A DNA stretch of 40,211 bases from Barnesiella sp. (lineage in GTDB: Bacteria > Bacteroidota > Bacteroidia > Bacteroidales > Muribaculaceae): positions 18,699 through 58,909 of the forward strand of contig JAAVEW010000003.1 of assembly GCA_014801075.1 (NCBI GenBank), read 5' to 3'. Shown here piece after piece: positions 8,062 to 16,824 of this stretch. The notes beneath the pieces are model-generated. The model made no database searches. It was not told the origin of the DNA and saw only the letters and a list, made by a program, of their open reading frames with translations. The first letter of the stretch is position 1, and each line of letters opens with the position of its first letter. The position numbers and the translations under genes are program-made.

Positions 8062-9009
8062 TCAGAATGAGATATTATATTCAGTTTTTAAAAAAGCCTT
8101 GATTTTGTCAGGATCATTTCCGCATGTTTTTTTTATCTCGAAGATTTTGACATCTACAAGTGTGCGATACCACCAACCCTGTATAAAAGTAAAAATGAAA
8201 CCCTCCTTACCGTCGCGCCATGCTCCTTTAAGAAAATATCGGTAGAGGAAATATGCAAACGAACGCCAGAACAGAGGCTTTTTGACGTACGCTGTTTTAC
8301 GCTGATGTTTTTTATTCGCCTGTTCAGCCAATCCCTCCTCAATTCCGGCATGTCCCGTCAGGTTATATTCCGTATCCAACATCTCGGCGGCCTCACGGAT
8401 AGCATAATCAACATGTTTTTTACAAAACCAGGAAATGTTATTGAGATTGTGGTCGCAGAAGTCGTTTTTAAACTCAATTGTTTCACCATCAAGAAGTTTG
8501 ATGTGCTCGTCCATCATGCGCTGCTCGTAACGTCCATGCCCGTTTCTGAACAGCCGTAGCATCTTGACGGGGTAAATACCTCTTTTCATCCACTTATTAA
8601 GGAAAATATGGCGTCGTTTCAAGACGATACCATTGATACCATTCGGAATTGCATGAAGTTTATTCCTAATCTCTTCAATGAGTTCCGGTAGAAGGTATTC
8701 ATCGGCATCTATCCTTATAATCCATTCCGTATCAAATTTTAAATTGTCCAAAGCCCAGTTGAATTGCGCGGCCTGATTTCCAGGCCACTCATGTTCAATG
8801 ACGGTTGCTCCGAGGCTTCGGGCAATATCCTGAGTCCCGTCGGTTGATTTGCTATCGACAATTATTATATTGTCGGTCAATTCTTTGAGATTTGATATAC
8901 ATCGCGCTATATGCAATCGTTCGTTGTATGTAAGAATGATGGCAGTCAATCCTGCGGATATATCTTTGGGATTGAGATTATTTATCCTTTTTTGGAGAAT
9001 TTCTTCCAT
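8062..9009 (-). CDS. GT2 glycosyltransferase, WaaE/KdtX-like
   Basis: A 315-aa family 2 glycosyltransferase. Motifs: AIILTYNER (23-31), VDSKSTDGT (51-59), EWPGNQAAQFNWAL (74-87) and the metal-binding IDADEYL (100-106). The C-terminal block WRDGKEGFIFTFIQGWWYR is typical of the WaaE/KdtX subgroup known from LPS-core glucosyl or heptosyl additions. The start at 9009 overlaps the 3' end of the upstream GT2 by 28 nt. Role here: addition of one residue to the repeat unit; specificity unknown. Confidence 0.9.
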   Translation of the reverse strand: MEEILQKRINNLNPKDISAGLTAIILTYNERLHIARCISNLKELTDNIIIVDSKSTDGTQDIARSLGATVIEHEWPGNQAAQFNWALDNLKFDTEWIIRIDADEYLLPELIEEIRNKLHAIPNGINGIVLKRRHIFLNKWMKRGIYPVKMLRLFRNGHGRYEQRMMDEHIKLLDGETIEFKNDFCDHNLNNISWFCKKHVDYAIREAAEMLDTEYNLTGHAGIEEGLAEQANKKHQRKTAYVKKPLFWRSFAYFLYRYFLKGAWRDGKEGFIFTFIQGWWYRTLVDVKIFEIKKTCGNDPDKIKAFLKTEYNISF

Positions 9010-10004
9010 AATTTTCTGGCAGTGAAGATCAAATACAATGTGTATGGAGTATTATGCAATACACAGAAATTAAAAATCTTCAGATTAATATTACAAGGAG
9101 AACCTTTACGGGAAATAACCGCAGACTTAACCTCGCTATTGCCAAGAGTCCGTTTTATCTTGTCTTTAAGAACACGATAAGGTAAAACTTTCTTCCCTTT
9201 GAAGAAGTTGCAAATAGAGAAATATGAAGAGAAATATTGAGCCCTGTTGAATTGAAGATGTTTCCATTCGTCATCAGTATCAGCTAAGCAAATCATCTCT
9301 TTTTCATATTTCAAAACTAATTGTTCGGATAATTCATAACAATTATGATACTTAGACAATGCACTCCCGGAATTACCAAAGTTATATATATAACCTGACA
9401 TTGGCACTGAAGTTATATTTTGGGTATGACAATATAACGAATAGAAAAATAGTGCATCCTCATTTATCGTTAAGTTAATGTCAAATACCCCCCCCCAATT
9501 ACGTAAAGTGGTGACTCTCAGCAACTTATTCCATGGGGATCTTTTTAACCCATCAAACATCTCAATGAATTTTTTGTCAATGCAGGATAATTCCGGAGCT
9601 GGAATTGACACTCTTTCAGTTCTTCCTGAGATATGTTCTGAAAATCCCCCAATGACAATATCGGTTTCATCCTTCACTCCCTCAGATAGAGATGACAGAT
9701 GAATATTTTTTAATCGGTCATCAGCATCAATGAATGTTAGCCAATTGCCGGTCGCAAATTGCATTCCAATGTTTCTCGCATTACTTACGCCGGCTTCGTC
9801 TATTGAAAATAATCTAATTCTATTATCCTTAGAAGAAAATTCCCGGATAATATCCAGTTGAGCCTCCTGATCTTTTCCGTTTGAAACTATTATTAGTTCC
9901 CAATTAGTATATGTCTGATCTATAACATCTTTTATCATATCTGAAATAAACATTTCAGATCGGTAACAAGGCATTACTATTGAAATTTTACCAATATCTT
10001 TCAT
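8982..10004 (-). CDS. GT2 glycosyltransferase with in-frame poly-G tract (G9)
   Basis: A 340-aa family 2 enzyme if it starts at the ATG at 10004, which avoids overlap with the upstream gene ending at 10018; an ATG at 10052 would add 16 residues. GT-A motifs: SIVMPCYRS near the N-terminus, AGVSNARNIG, and the metal site FIDADD (~91-96). The middle has the common acceptor motif PWNKLLR and later NEDALFF. Between them, codons 170-173 (WGGV) are encoded across nine consecutive G at 9488-9496. With nine the frame is intact; eight or ten would truncate the protein. Capsule glycosyltransferase of unknown specificity, possibly phase-variable. Confidence 0.87.
   Translation of the reverse strand: MKDIGKISIVMPCYRSEMFISDMIKDVIDQTYTNWELIIVSNGKDQEAQLDIIREFSSKDNRIRLFSIDEAGVSNARNIGMQFATGNWLTFIDADDRLKNIHLSSLSEGVKDETDIVIGGFSEHISGRTERVSIPAPELSCIDKKFIEMFDGLKRSPWNKLLRVTTLRNWGGVFDINLTINEDALFFYSLYCHTQNITSVPMSGYIYNFGNSGSALSKYHNCYELSEQLVLKYEKEMICLADTDDEWKHLQFNRAQYFSSYFSICNFFKGKKVLPYRVLKDKIKRTLGNSEVKSAVISRKGSPCNINLKIFNFCVLHNTPYTLYLIFTARKLWKKFSKKG
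9488..9496 (-). repeat. Poly-G tract (G9) inside GT2 gene, ON register
   Basis: Nine C on the plus strand, nine G on the coding strand, within codons 170-173 of the GT2 gene. Nine keeps the frame open. It is one of only three runs of eight or more G/C in the window; all three lie in coding sequence of the AT-rich capsule cassette. Confidence 0.9.
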
Positions 10005-10017
10005 AATAATAAAGTTT

Positions 10018-11190
10018 TCAAACTGTTTGGCAAGAAGAACTGATATTTTCAAACAAATTTATCCATCTATCTACAATCGTATCCTCTGAGAAATCCGTAT
10101 AGATTAATTTACAATTTTTTGACATAAAGTTTATGCGTTGGTTATCCCTCATCAAATCAGACAAGATGCTGACGGCTTGATTTTCGTCATAAGGATATGA
10201 TAATTTTATACCCATATCATTATTCCGGATTAGATCGGAAAGGGTAGCGAAGCTATTCAGAACTACGGGAACGGTACCGTTGCACATAGCCTCAAGAATT
10301 ACGAGTCCGAACCCTTCGTATTCCGACAGATGCAACAAGATTTTGGAGCGCCGGTAATAAGGAAGAGGATTGGCATAACCTGTAAGATTGAGTCGGTTTA
10401 AGCCGGAAGCTTCGACTCGCTGCTTTAAATCATCAAAATCCGGGCCATCTCCTACTACAGTGACTGACCAATCAGGGAATTTACTTTCAAGTTGTTGCCA
10501 TATTTCAACTATCCTATAAGTGCATTTGGAGTTATAGTCAACTCTTCCTACACAAATTATTTCATTGGTCTTTGTTGTGCATTCACCGATATCCGATGAT
10601 TTAATAAAATTGGGAATAGCTGAGACTTTATTGGCATCACTGATTCCAATAAAGTTTTTAAAGAGAGGAATGAATGAAGGAGATAATAGAATAAATCTGT
10701 CAGAATGCTGATATACCTTTCTTAATGATCTCTTTGATACAAAAGTAATCAAATTCAGCAAAACACCGTACAGAGGTTTGAGACATCGTGATTTGCTCAT
10801 AAGACCCTTTACGGCGGTAATTTTTGAATTATTGTTGGGAAGGCTGTGATGAACGGAGATTAATCGAACGTTGGTTCCATCAGTACACTGTCGGATGAAT
10901 TTTGTTACATACCAAGGTACAGCCCATTGATTTACGATGAAGTCAATCTTCTTCTTTTTCAGGATATCTTTGAAGCAAGTCTTATTATTCTTACTTCCAA
11001 CCGGGAACGATAAGACAAACAGTTCAACACCGTCAGCAAGTTTTGTCTTTATTTTATCCTCGTCTTCTATCTCAAAACAAATAATTGACACATTGATGCC
11101 TCTTGCTTGAAGTGAGTTTGCAAGTTCTATGGTAATTTTTTCCACACCTCCGGCAATGAGCATCCGTCCCATAAGAAAAAGAACGTTCAT
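10018..11190 (-). CDS. GT-B (family 4-like) glycosyltransferase
   Basis: A 390-aa glycosyltransferase with the GT-B layout: an N-terminal acceptor domain beginning MNVLFLMGRMLIAGGVEK, and a C-terminal nucleotide-sugar domain with ICVGRVDYNSK, VVGDGPD and the E-x7-E motif in SEYEGFGLVILEAM. Retaining transfer of one sugar to the lipid-linked repeat unit is expected; donor unknown. It is 12 nt downstream of the acetyltransferase gene. The overall layout resembles the GT-B at 18785 (GGxE entry, YxxRSK/YKQSK before the E-x7-E motif), suggesting related enzymes. Confidence 0.9.
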   Translation of the reverse strand: MNVLFLMGRMLIAGGVEKITIELANSLQARGINVSIICFEIEDEDKIKTKLADGVELFVLSFPVGSKNNKTCFKDILKKKKIDFIVNQWAVPWYVTKFIRQCTDGTNVRLISVHHSLPNNNSKITAVKGLMSKSRCLKPLYGVLLNLITFVSKRSLRKVYQHSDRFILLSPSFIPLFKNFIGISDANKVSAIPNFIKSSDIGECTTKTNEIICVGRVDYNSKCTYRIVEIWQQLESKFPDWSVTVVGDGPDFDDLKQRVEASGLNRLNLTGYANPLPYYRRSKILLHLSEYEGFGLVILEAMCNGTVPVVLNSFATLSDLIRNNDMGIKLSYPYDENQAVSILSDLMRDNQRINFMSKNCKLIYTDFSEDTIVDRWINLFENISSSCQTV

Positions 11191-11202
11191 ATCATCACCA
11201 AT

Positions 11203-11751
11203 TTAATGTGTGAATACTCGTTTCTTCAAGGGCTTTGCCGGGTTACCTCCAACAATCGTCCACGGTTCAACATTCTTAAACACACACGCTCTGGCTCCAA
11301 CGACAGCTCCCTCACCGATTTGTACGCCGGGACCAATAAAAGCCTCTACGGCGACCCATACCTTCGGGCCGATTACTATCGGAGAGGAAATCATTTCATG
11401 CTTGCGGCTTGTAATATCATGAGTGCCCGGGCAAAGGTATGACCCCTTCGACACTATAGCCCAAGAGCATATAGTGACATAATTGACATTATAGCAATTA
11501 ACATGTGAGTCCATACAGGAATTATCCTCCATAATCAGCAGCCATGGGGCCCATATTTTGGCAGAAGCATGGACGCAACAGTTCTTGCCGATTTTGGCGC
11601 CGAATAATTTAAGCAGTAATTTTCTCCAGCCCCAGAATATGTTTAATGCAAAAGGTCGAAAGAGAAATATATATGTAATATTCCACAGTAATCGTCCTAT
11701 TTTATTATTTAATGACAGTTGATTTTTATAATCAAGATACTTTTCTTCCAT
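11203..11751 (-). CDS. WcaF-like left-handed beta-helix acetyltransferase
   Basis: A 182-aa hexapeptide-repeat acyltransferase. The first ~55 residues have two hydrophobic helices (WNITYIFLFRPFALNIFWGW), as in WcaF-type colanic-acid acetyltransferases. A beta-helix of repeats follows (KIGKNC, GPKVWVAVEAFIGPGVQIGEGAVVGARACV). The usual catalytic His is plausibly in CPGTHDITSRKH. The end GGNPAKPLKKR is a standard hexapeptide C-terminus. It probably O-acetylates a capsule sugar using acetyl-CoA. It sits between two GT-B genes. Confidence 0.9.
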   Translation of the reverse strand: MEEKYLDYKNQLSLNNKIGRLLWNITYIFLFRPFALNIFWGWRKLLLKLFGAKIGKNCCVHASAKIWAPWLLIMEDNSCMDSHVNCYNVNYVTICSWAIVSKGSYLCPGTHDITSRKHEMISSPIVIGPKVWVAVEAFIGPGVQIGEGAVVGARACVFKNVEPWTIVGGNPAKPLKKRVFTH

Positions 11752-11771
11752 CGCAAAATCAATAATGCAGA

Positions 11772-12911
11772 TTAGACATATACGAAATCCGGCTTTTCAT
11801 CGCCGTTCAAAATCCATGAGTAAGTGTCTCTCATCATTGCAGACACTTTATCCACCATAAAATTATTCAGAATATATTCACGACCTTTCAATCCCATTTC
11901 ACGTCGCGTAGCCTCAGGTAGTGTAATTGCGGTCAGGATAGTTGACTTCAGCTCATCACTATAGACATCAATCCACCATCCGCTGCCGTTCTCGGGGAGA
12001 TCATTCCACGGAGTCCCCTTAGAAGTAATTGCCGGTACACCATGCAGCAGAGCCTCCGGCACTACCATTCCGAAATTTTCAGATATGCTTGCAAGTATCA
12101 GGAAGTCTAATGAATTAATCATATTTCCAAGTGCTTCGCCTGTCAGAAATCCTTCGAATTTTACATTTTTGATTCCATACCGAACAATGAGAGATTTGAG
12201 CTCATTTTCATACTCGTCATCACCTTTGCCAATAATCACCAATTCACAATCATTCGTCTTATCTCCCAGATTATGCCATGCTTCTATAATTAGATGAATG
12301 TTTTTATATCGATTGATTCTGCCGATAAATCCGAATCTACGTTTCGTATTTTCATTTTCTCTAATAGTGGGTAGTGTGGAGATATTGATACAGTTTGGAA
12401 CGACGGCTATGGGATTTTTTAGACCGAACTCGCGTATATAATCCCTCTCCTGATTGCATGTGGCGTGCAACAAAACTGCAGATTGCAAGTCCTTACGCTG
12501 ATACCATACGGACGCAATCTTCTTTTTCAATTTTGAAACCTGAAGGCCACCGGGATAGAGCATGCCGTGGGGAGATATGATGTAAGGGATTTTCTTCTTG
12601 GATGCATACCGGGCGGCTTGATGAGTGTGCCATGTCCAGATTGCATTTGCATGAACCAGGTCGAAGTCCTCTATGTGATTTTTGAGATATTCTCCATAGC
12701 CTCTCGATATTCTCAAAGGTGAGAATTGGTCATCCTTAATGTAATGTATAAATGGATCATGGGATATATCATCTTGGGGATTATTACTTCCAATAGCAAG
12801 AATATCGGTATCTATTCCGAGATTATTAAGTCCGCATGACAGATGATACAGACAGGAACTGGGACCGCCGCTGCGACTGCTCAGCCCTTGTATTGTTTGT
12901 AATATTTTCAT
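11772..12911 (-). CDS. GT-B (family 4-like) glycosyltransferase
   Basis: A 379-aa GT-B enzyme starting MKILQTIQGLSSRSGGPSSCLYHLS, the glycine-rich entry found in many capsule GT4 enzymes. The donor domain contains GFIGRINRYKNI, IIGKGDD and the E-x7-E motif SISENFGMVVPEAL, followed by GVPAITSKGTPWNDL. One sugar transfer in repeat-unit assembly is expected; specificity unknown. One base separates it from the preceding gene, a tight operon arrangement. Confidence 0.9.
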   Translation of the reverse strand: MKILQTIQGLSSRSGGPSSCLYHLSCGLNNLGIDTDILAIGSNNPQDDISHDPFIHYIKDDQFSPLRISRGYGEYLKNHIEDFDLVHANAIWTWHTHQAARYASKKKIPYIISPHGMLYPGGLQVSKLKKKIASVWYQRKDLQSAVLLHATCNQERDYIREFGLKNPIAVVPNCINISTLPTIRENENTKRRFGFIGRINRYKNIHLIIEAWHNLGDKTNDCELVIIGKGDDEYENELKSLIVRYGIKNVKFEGFLTGEALGNMINSLDFLILASISENFGMVVPEALLHGVPAITSKGTPWNDLPENGSGWWIDVYSDELKSTILTAITLPEATRREMGLKGREYILNNFMVDKVSAMMRDTYSWILNGDEKPDFVYV

Positions 12912-12912
12912 T

Positions 12913-13962
12913 TTATTGTAACAGATCTATGTATGCGTTAACCTGATTTTCCGCTCTCTTATTGAAATCGACCTTTGCTACGGCATCAAAATAAGATTGA
13001 TAGTTTGTCTCTATCATGCTTATTTTATCATTAAGATCGTCTGCTGATTCTGAATTAAAAATCACCCCTGTGCCTAATTGCGTTACCATGTCCTGACCGC
13101 AGCCTACACGATTGCTGACAATAACCGGCAGCCCCCAATAGATTGCTTCCTCTACGACCAATCCCCATGTCTCGGAATATGAGGGTAGAATGAAAACATC
13201 ATGAGATTGATAAATCTGTCCTATTTTTTCATTATCCACAAATCCTGAGAATGATATATTAGGTTTTGCAACGGCTTTCAACTCTTTTTCAAGTTCTCCG
13301 GCCCCGACTATTGTAAGAGGTTTTCCATTCCGATTAAAAACGTCGACCAATAATCTCAAATTCTTCAGCTCTATGAGACGTCCGACGAACAAATATCTCA
13401 GTGGATGATTTATACGTTTAGTACCTTTGTTCTCACTTTTGTTGAGTATTCCCACACTGCCGGTTATATTGCATTTCGAAGGATATCCTAATTGTACGAA
13501 GAATTCCTTATGAGGGATACCTGACGGCAGAGCTGCGCTCATTCGTCTGATGATACGGCGTTTAATCCATCCCTTTATCCCTCTCATATCGATATCCCAT
13601 ATTGCTGACTCGCTGATAATAGCGTTTCGCTTCTTTGGCGATATCATGGAATAGAGGTTATATTCCGGAGATACCCAGCCGGAAAAAAGAACTCTATTTG
13701 CTTTTATTTTTGACATCAAAGATACCAATCGGGCGAATACCTTCACCTTATTTCGTCGATTGATATCACCGTTGTGCAGGAAAATGAAATCAAATGATTT
13801 ATTCGAGCCTTGTAACTCTTTATTTACGGCATCAGAACCGTATCCGTATAAAACCAATAGCAATGATTTCCCGGCACCGGTGATTTCTTTGCACAAGTTT
13901 AACTTATAGAATGATGGAGTATTTGTCAGGAATACAAAATCATACTCTTTTTGTAATGTCAT
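12913..13962 (-). CDS. GT-B (family 4-like) glycosyltransferase
   Basis: A 349-aa GT-B enzyme. The N-terminal domain (FVFLTNTPSFYKLNLCKEI) is typical of GT4 enzymes lacking the glycine-rich entry loop. The C-terminal domain has RYLFVGRLIELKN, IVGAGELEKEL, GFVDNEKIGQIYQSHDVFILPSYSETWGLVVEEAI and GLPVIVSNRVGCG. E-x7-E glutamates lie in the SETWGLVVEEA block. It follows wzy by two bases. Donor and acceptor unknown. Confidence 0.9.
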   Translation of the reverse strand: MTLQKEYDFVFLTNTPSFYKLNLCKEITGAGKSLLLVLYGYGSDAVNKELQGSNKSFDFIFLHNGDINRRNKVKVFARLVSLMSKIKANRVLFSGWVSPEYNLYSMISPKKRNAIISESAIWDIDMRGIKGWIKRRIIRRMSAALPSGIPHKEFFVQLGYPSKCNITGSVGILNKSENKGTKRINHPLRYLFVGRLIELKNLRLLVDVFNRNGKPLTIVGAGELEKELKAVAKPNISFSGFVDNEKIGQIYQSHDVFILPSYSETWGLVVEEAIYWGLPVIVSNRVGCGQDMVTQLGTGVIFNSESADDLNDKISMIETNYQSYFDAVAKVDFNKRAENQVNAYIDLLQ

Positions 13963-13964
13963 AA

Positions 13965-15164
13965 CTAAAAGGAATTTCTGGGATTATAATATTTCAGATC
14001 ATTGGCGCATCCTATAAACAGCCAAAACATGAGACATAAGAATGAGCCACCCGAAAAAATAAAACCTTCGGCTAACATATTTATGAAAAAGAAGGAAAGT
14101 AACCCACATAAAAGAGGCGCCAAGTTGGACTTACATAACCATACGCCTATAAACGAGCGGAATATTATACTTAAAACTATAACTGCTCCGATAATACCGG
14201 TCATCGAAAAGACTGCAAGCCAGGATGACCCGGTTTCCACGATACCTGAGTTTGTATCGTAATCACGTTCATAATCAGTAGAGACTGCGGCAAAACCGAT
14301 GCCGAACAGTGGATCTTCTTTAAATTCAGAGATTCGATTTGCCCATTTGTCCTCACGTGAATTATATGATATTTCAGTAGTCTGTCCATTGTTCTTGGAT
14401 ATGATATAGGTAAGATTTTTCGTCCATAATGGAAAGGTTGCACATCCGACTACTATAATCAACATTAGAGTACGTATAAACTTTCCCATATTTTTCTGTT
14501 GCTTATACACCAGGACAATAAATCCTACCACTGTACCCGCCAAAGCAGCTCTTGATGCAGAAAAAAGTATGGATAATATACATAATATCATAAGAATCAA
14601 ATAGAACTTATTTTTCTCCCGGGTAAATTTAAAATAGCAATAAAGAGTACCAAATCCGGCAATAGGCCCGAGAAGCATTGAATGTCGGGTCAGTCCGGAG
14701 AAAATTCCTATATGATTCTGGTAATTAGTTAGAGATACCTGCATCAGATTTATCCCTAAATAAAAACATAGAGCGGAAGCAGCTCCTAAAAAAATACAAA
14801 TATTTAAAAGGATTACAAGTACGCTCCCTCTGAAGCGGAAGAATTTTTCACTCTGAAATAAAAGAGAAACGCACCCTAACAACAATGCGAACAATACATA
14901 GCGGTCCCAGGATTTAAATATAGGATTCGGATTAGTAATCAATATGTTTATAGGGATGTAGATTAACAGCGTTAAAACGCTTAAATCCATTTTTCTTGAA
15001 TTTACAATGCAATAAACAAACGTTACTGACAATAGTGCATAATAAAAAGAAGCGGGAATGGGTGGTAAAAATCCTATAACATTCCATATCGCGAATATTC
15101 CGAATATTATAGCGTATCTGTTCAGCTTTAATATGTCGGATTTTATTCCATTTAAAAAATTCAT
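13965..15164 (-). CDS. wzy: O-antigen/capsule polymerase (Wzy)
   Basis: A 399-aa polytopic inner-membrane protein with about ten to twelve hydrophobic segments and a large periplasmic loop at ~255-315. It has the Wzy_C/O-antigen-ligase pattern: SASRAALAGT after a membrane helix, then SREDKWANRISEFKEDPLFGIGFAAV in the loop and TGSSWLAVFSMTGIIGA leading into the last helices. It should polymerise flipped repeat units en bloc in the periplasm. It is the only polymerase candidate in the locus and fits with wzx at 28200. The start overlaps the stop of the upstream acetyltransferase by four bases. A WaaL-type ligase is the alternative but less likely in a capsule locus. Confidence 0.9.
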   Translation of the reverse strand: MNFLNGIKSDILKLNRYAIIFGIFAIWNVIGFLPPIPASFYYALLSVTFVYCIVNSRKMDLSVLTLLIYIPINILITNPNPIFKSWDRYVLFALLLGCVSLLFQSEKFFRFRGSVLVILLNICIFLGAASALCFYLGINLMQVSLTNYQNHIGIFSGLTRHSMLLGPIAGFGTLYCYFKFTREKNKFYLILMILCILSILFSASRAALAGTVVGFIVLVYKQQKNMGKFIRTLMLIIVVGCATFPLWTKNLTYIISKNNGQTTEISYNSREDKWANRISEFKEDPLFGIGFAAVSTDYERDYDTNSGIVETGSSWLAVFSMTGIIGAVIVLSIIFRSFIGVWLCKSNLAPLLCGLLSFFFINMLAEGFIFSGGSFLCLMFWLFIGCANDLKYYNPRNSF

Positions 15165-15658
15165 TTGAGAGATTTCTTTAAATTTGCCGGTATACCGGCT
15201 ATTAGACTAAAACCGTCATACGATTGTTTTACAACAGATCCTGCTGCTACTATACATTTATCACCAAGCGTTACACCGGGAAGTATTACCGAGTTAGCGC
15301 AGATCCAGCATCCGGCACCTATACATACGTCTGCTGAAAGTTCTTTTCCACCGATTTTGACATCGTCAGGTGTTATTGCATGTGTCCCCGTTCCGATATA
15401 GACATTGGGCGCTATGTCACAGTTTGCTCCAATCTTTATTTCAGACGATGATGAGATAAGACATCTATGTCCTACCCATGTGTTGTCACCTATACTTAAT
15501 CTTCCGGATCCTATAATCATCGCTGACGAGCATATTCTGACATTGAGTCCTATTTCAACTCCTGCTTTGCTGTAGAGCCATCTTTTTAACCCGAAGCAAC
15601 GCGTTTCGGGAAGGATAGAACTAATCAGCCCGGCAATATAAAGCATCTTGCTATTCAT
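15161..15658 (-). CDS. Hexapeptide-repeat O-acetyltransferase
   Basis: A 165-aa left-handed beta-helix acyltransferase. Hexapeptide turns run from about residue 33 (VEIGLNVRICSSAMIIGSGRLSIGDNTWVG) to 150; GTGTHAI contains the likely catalytic His, and the protein ends AGIPANLKKSLK, the usual acetyl-CoA-binding tail. Probably acetylates a capsule sugar or an acceptor intermediate. It overlaps both neighbours (8 nt upstream, 4 nt with wzy), so all three are translationally coupled. Confidence 0.9.
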   Translation of the reverse strand: MNSKMLYIAGLISSILPETRCFGLKRWLYSKAGVEIGLNVRICSSAMIIGSGRLSIGDNTWVGHRCLISSSSEIKIGANCDIAPNVYIGTGTHAITPDDVKIGGKELSADVCIGAGCWICANSVILPGVTLGDKCIVAAGSVVKQSYDGFSLIAGIPANLKKSLK

Positions 15659-16793
15659 GCGTTTCTAAAATCTGCGTATATAAATTGTGTAAGTCGTTAC
15701 TGATTTTCTCTATTGAGAAATATTTAGCAGCAATGCCTCGAGCGTTGTTTGCATATTTTTTACCGGATTCCTTATCATTTATCATCAAGGAAATATTCCC
15801 TGCGAAATCATTAAGATTTTCCCGGTCCCCAATTATACAGAACGGTCCCTCCTTCTCATTTAACCGTTCGATATCTTTTAACCCACCGTTTCCTCGCAAA
15901 AAAGCAAACGGAGTATCAGAGGCCATACATTCCAGTAAGGTCGTAGGCAAGCCTTCCCATATACTTGTCATGATGAAGCAATCCATACCGGCAACCAATT
16001 TCGGTGCGTCCTCTCTAAATCCAAGCCAGTGAAAACGTCGATGTACATCATACTCTGATACAATAGACTTGCAACGGTCGATAATATTTTTATCTCCATC
16101 TCCAATCACTACTGCATGGACATTGGGATTGTTTTTCAATATCATGGACATTACTTTGGTGAATTGTTCAGGATCTTTTTGGTTCGCAATTCTGCATGAG
16201 GTTCCTATAACCGGTGTAGATTTGTCAATGTTAAGTAAATTATGCAGTTCATTACATGGCGCCAGCTTCTCTGACAATCGTATCGGATTATAGGTGACAG
16301 GAGTAAGTGTCTGGTTATCATGGTAACTTGACATCACATCTCTCACACCTTCGGATATGTAGCATATCGCAGAGTGTTTTATGCTAAAAATCCGGTTGAA
16401 CAATTGCTCAAGCTTCATGCGGGTTGTCTTATGCTCCACTTTGTCCGGAATACCATGTATAGTTGATACATGTTTAACCTTTCGGAACATCGTAGACAGC
16501 AGCATTCGTTCATAAAGAGCCATTACATGTGAATGCACGATATCGGGTCTGAAATCTTTCATTACCTTATGAAACTTACGGAAGATTTTCAAATCATGCC
16601 CATGCGAGGCTCCTAATGAATATGTTTTGACACCTACTGCTTCAAGCGCTTTATTTAACCCTCCGGGAGCGTTAGCCGTGCATACAGCCACTTCACAATC
16701 CCTTATTGCATTTAATGCAGGTGCTACAGTGAGAATATGTCGGTTAATACCATCCAACAGAGATGAGTTGGTTGTTAGCATCAATATTTTCAT
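15651..16793 (-). CDS. GT-B (family 4-like) glycosyltransferase
   Basis: A 380-aa GT-B enzyme. The N-terminus MKILMLTTNSSLLDGINRHILTVAPAL and VHSHVMALYERML are acceptor-domain features. VIGTSCRIANQKDPEQF, VVIGDGD and the E-x7-E segment SIWEGLPTTLLECMAS form the donor domain. Specificity unknown. It lies 31 nt after the preceding GT2 gene. Confidence 0.9.
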   Translation of the reverse strand: MKILMLTTNSSLLDGINRHILTVAPALNAIRDCEVAVCTANAPGGLNKALEAVGVKTYSLGASHGHDLKIFRKFHKVMKDFRPDIVHSHVMALYERMLLSTMFRKVKHVSTIHGIPDKVEHKTTRMKLEQLFNRIFSIKHSAICYISEGVRDVMSSYHDNQTLTPVTYNPIRLSEKLAPCNELHNLLNIDKSTPVIGTSCRIANQKDPEQFTKVMSMILKNNPNVHAVVIGDGDKNIIDRCKSIVSEYDVHRRFHWLGFREDAPKLVAGMDCFIMTSIWEGLPTTLLECMASDTPFAFLRGNGGLKDIERLNEKEGPFCIIGDRENLNDFAGNISLMINDKESGKKYANNARGIAAKYFSIEKISNDLHNLYTQILETHE

Positions 16794-16824
16794 ATTGTAA
16801 ATATAATTCTGGGGTGAGAAAGTA

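Noticed and set aside
10005-10052. Longer start of the GT2 gene at 10052
   Set aside because: It overlaps the upstream GT-B gene by 35 nt; the ATG at 10004 gives the usual GT2 N-terminus.
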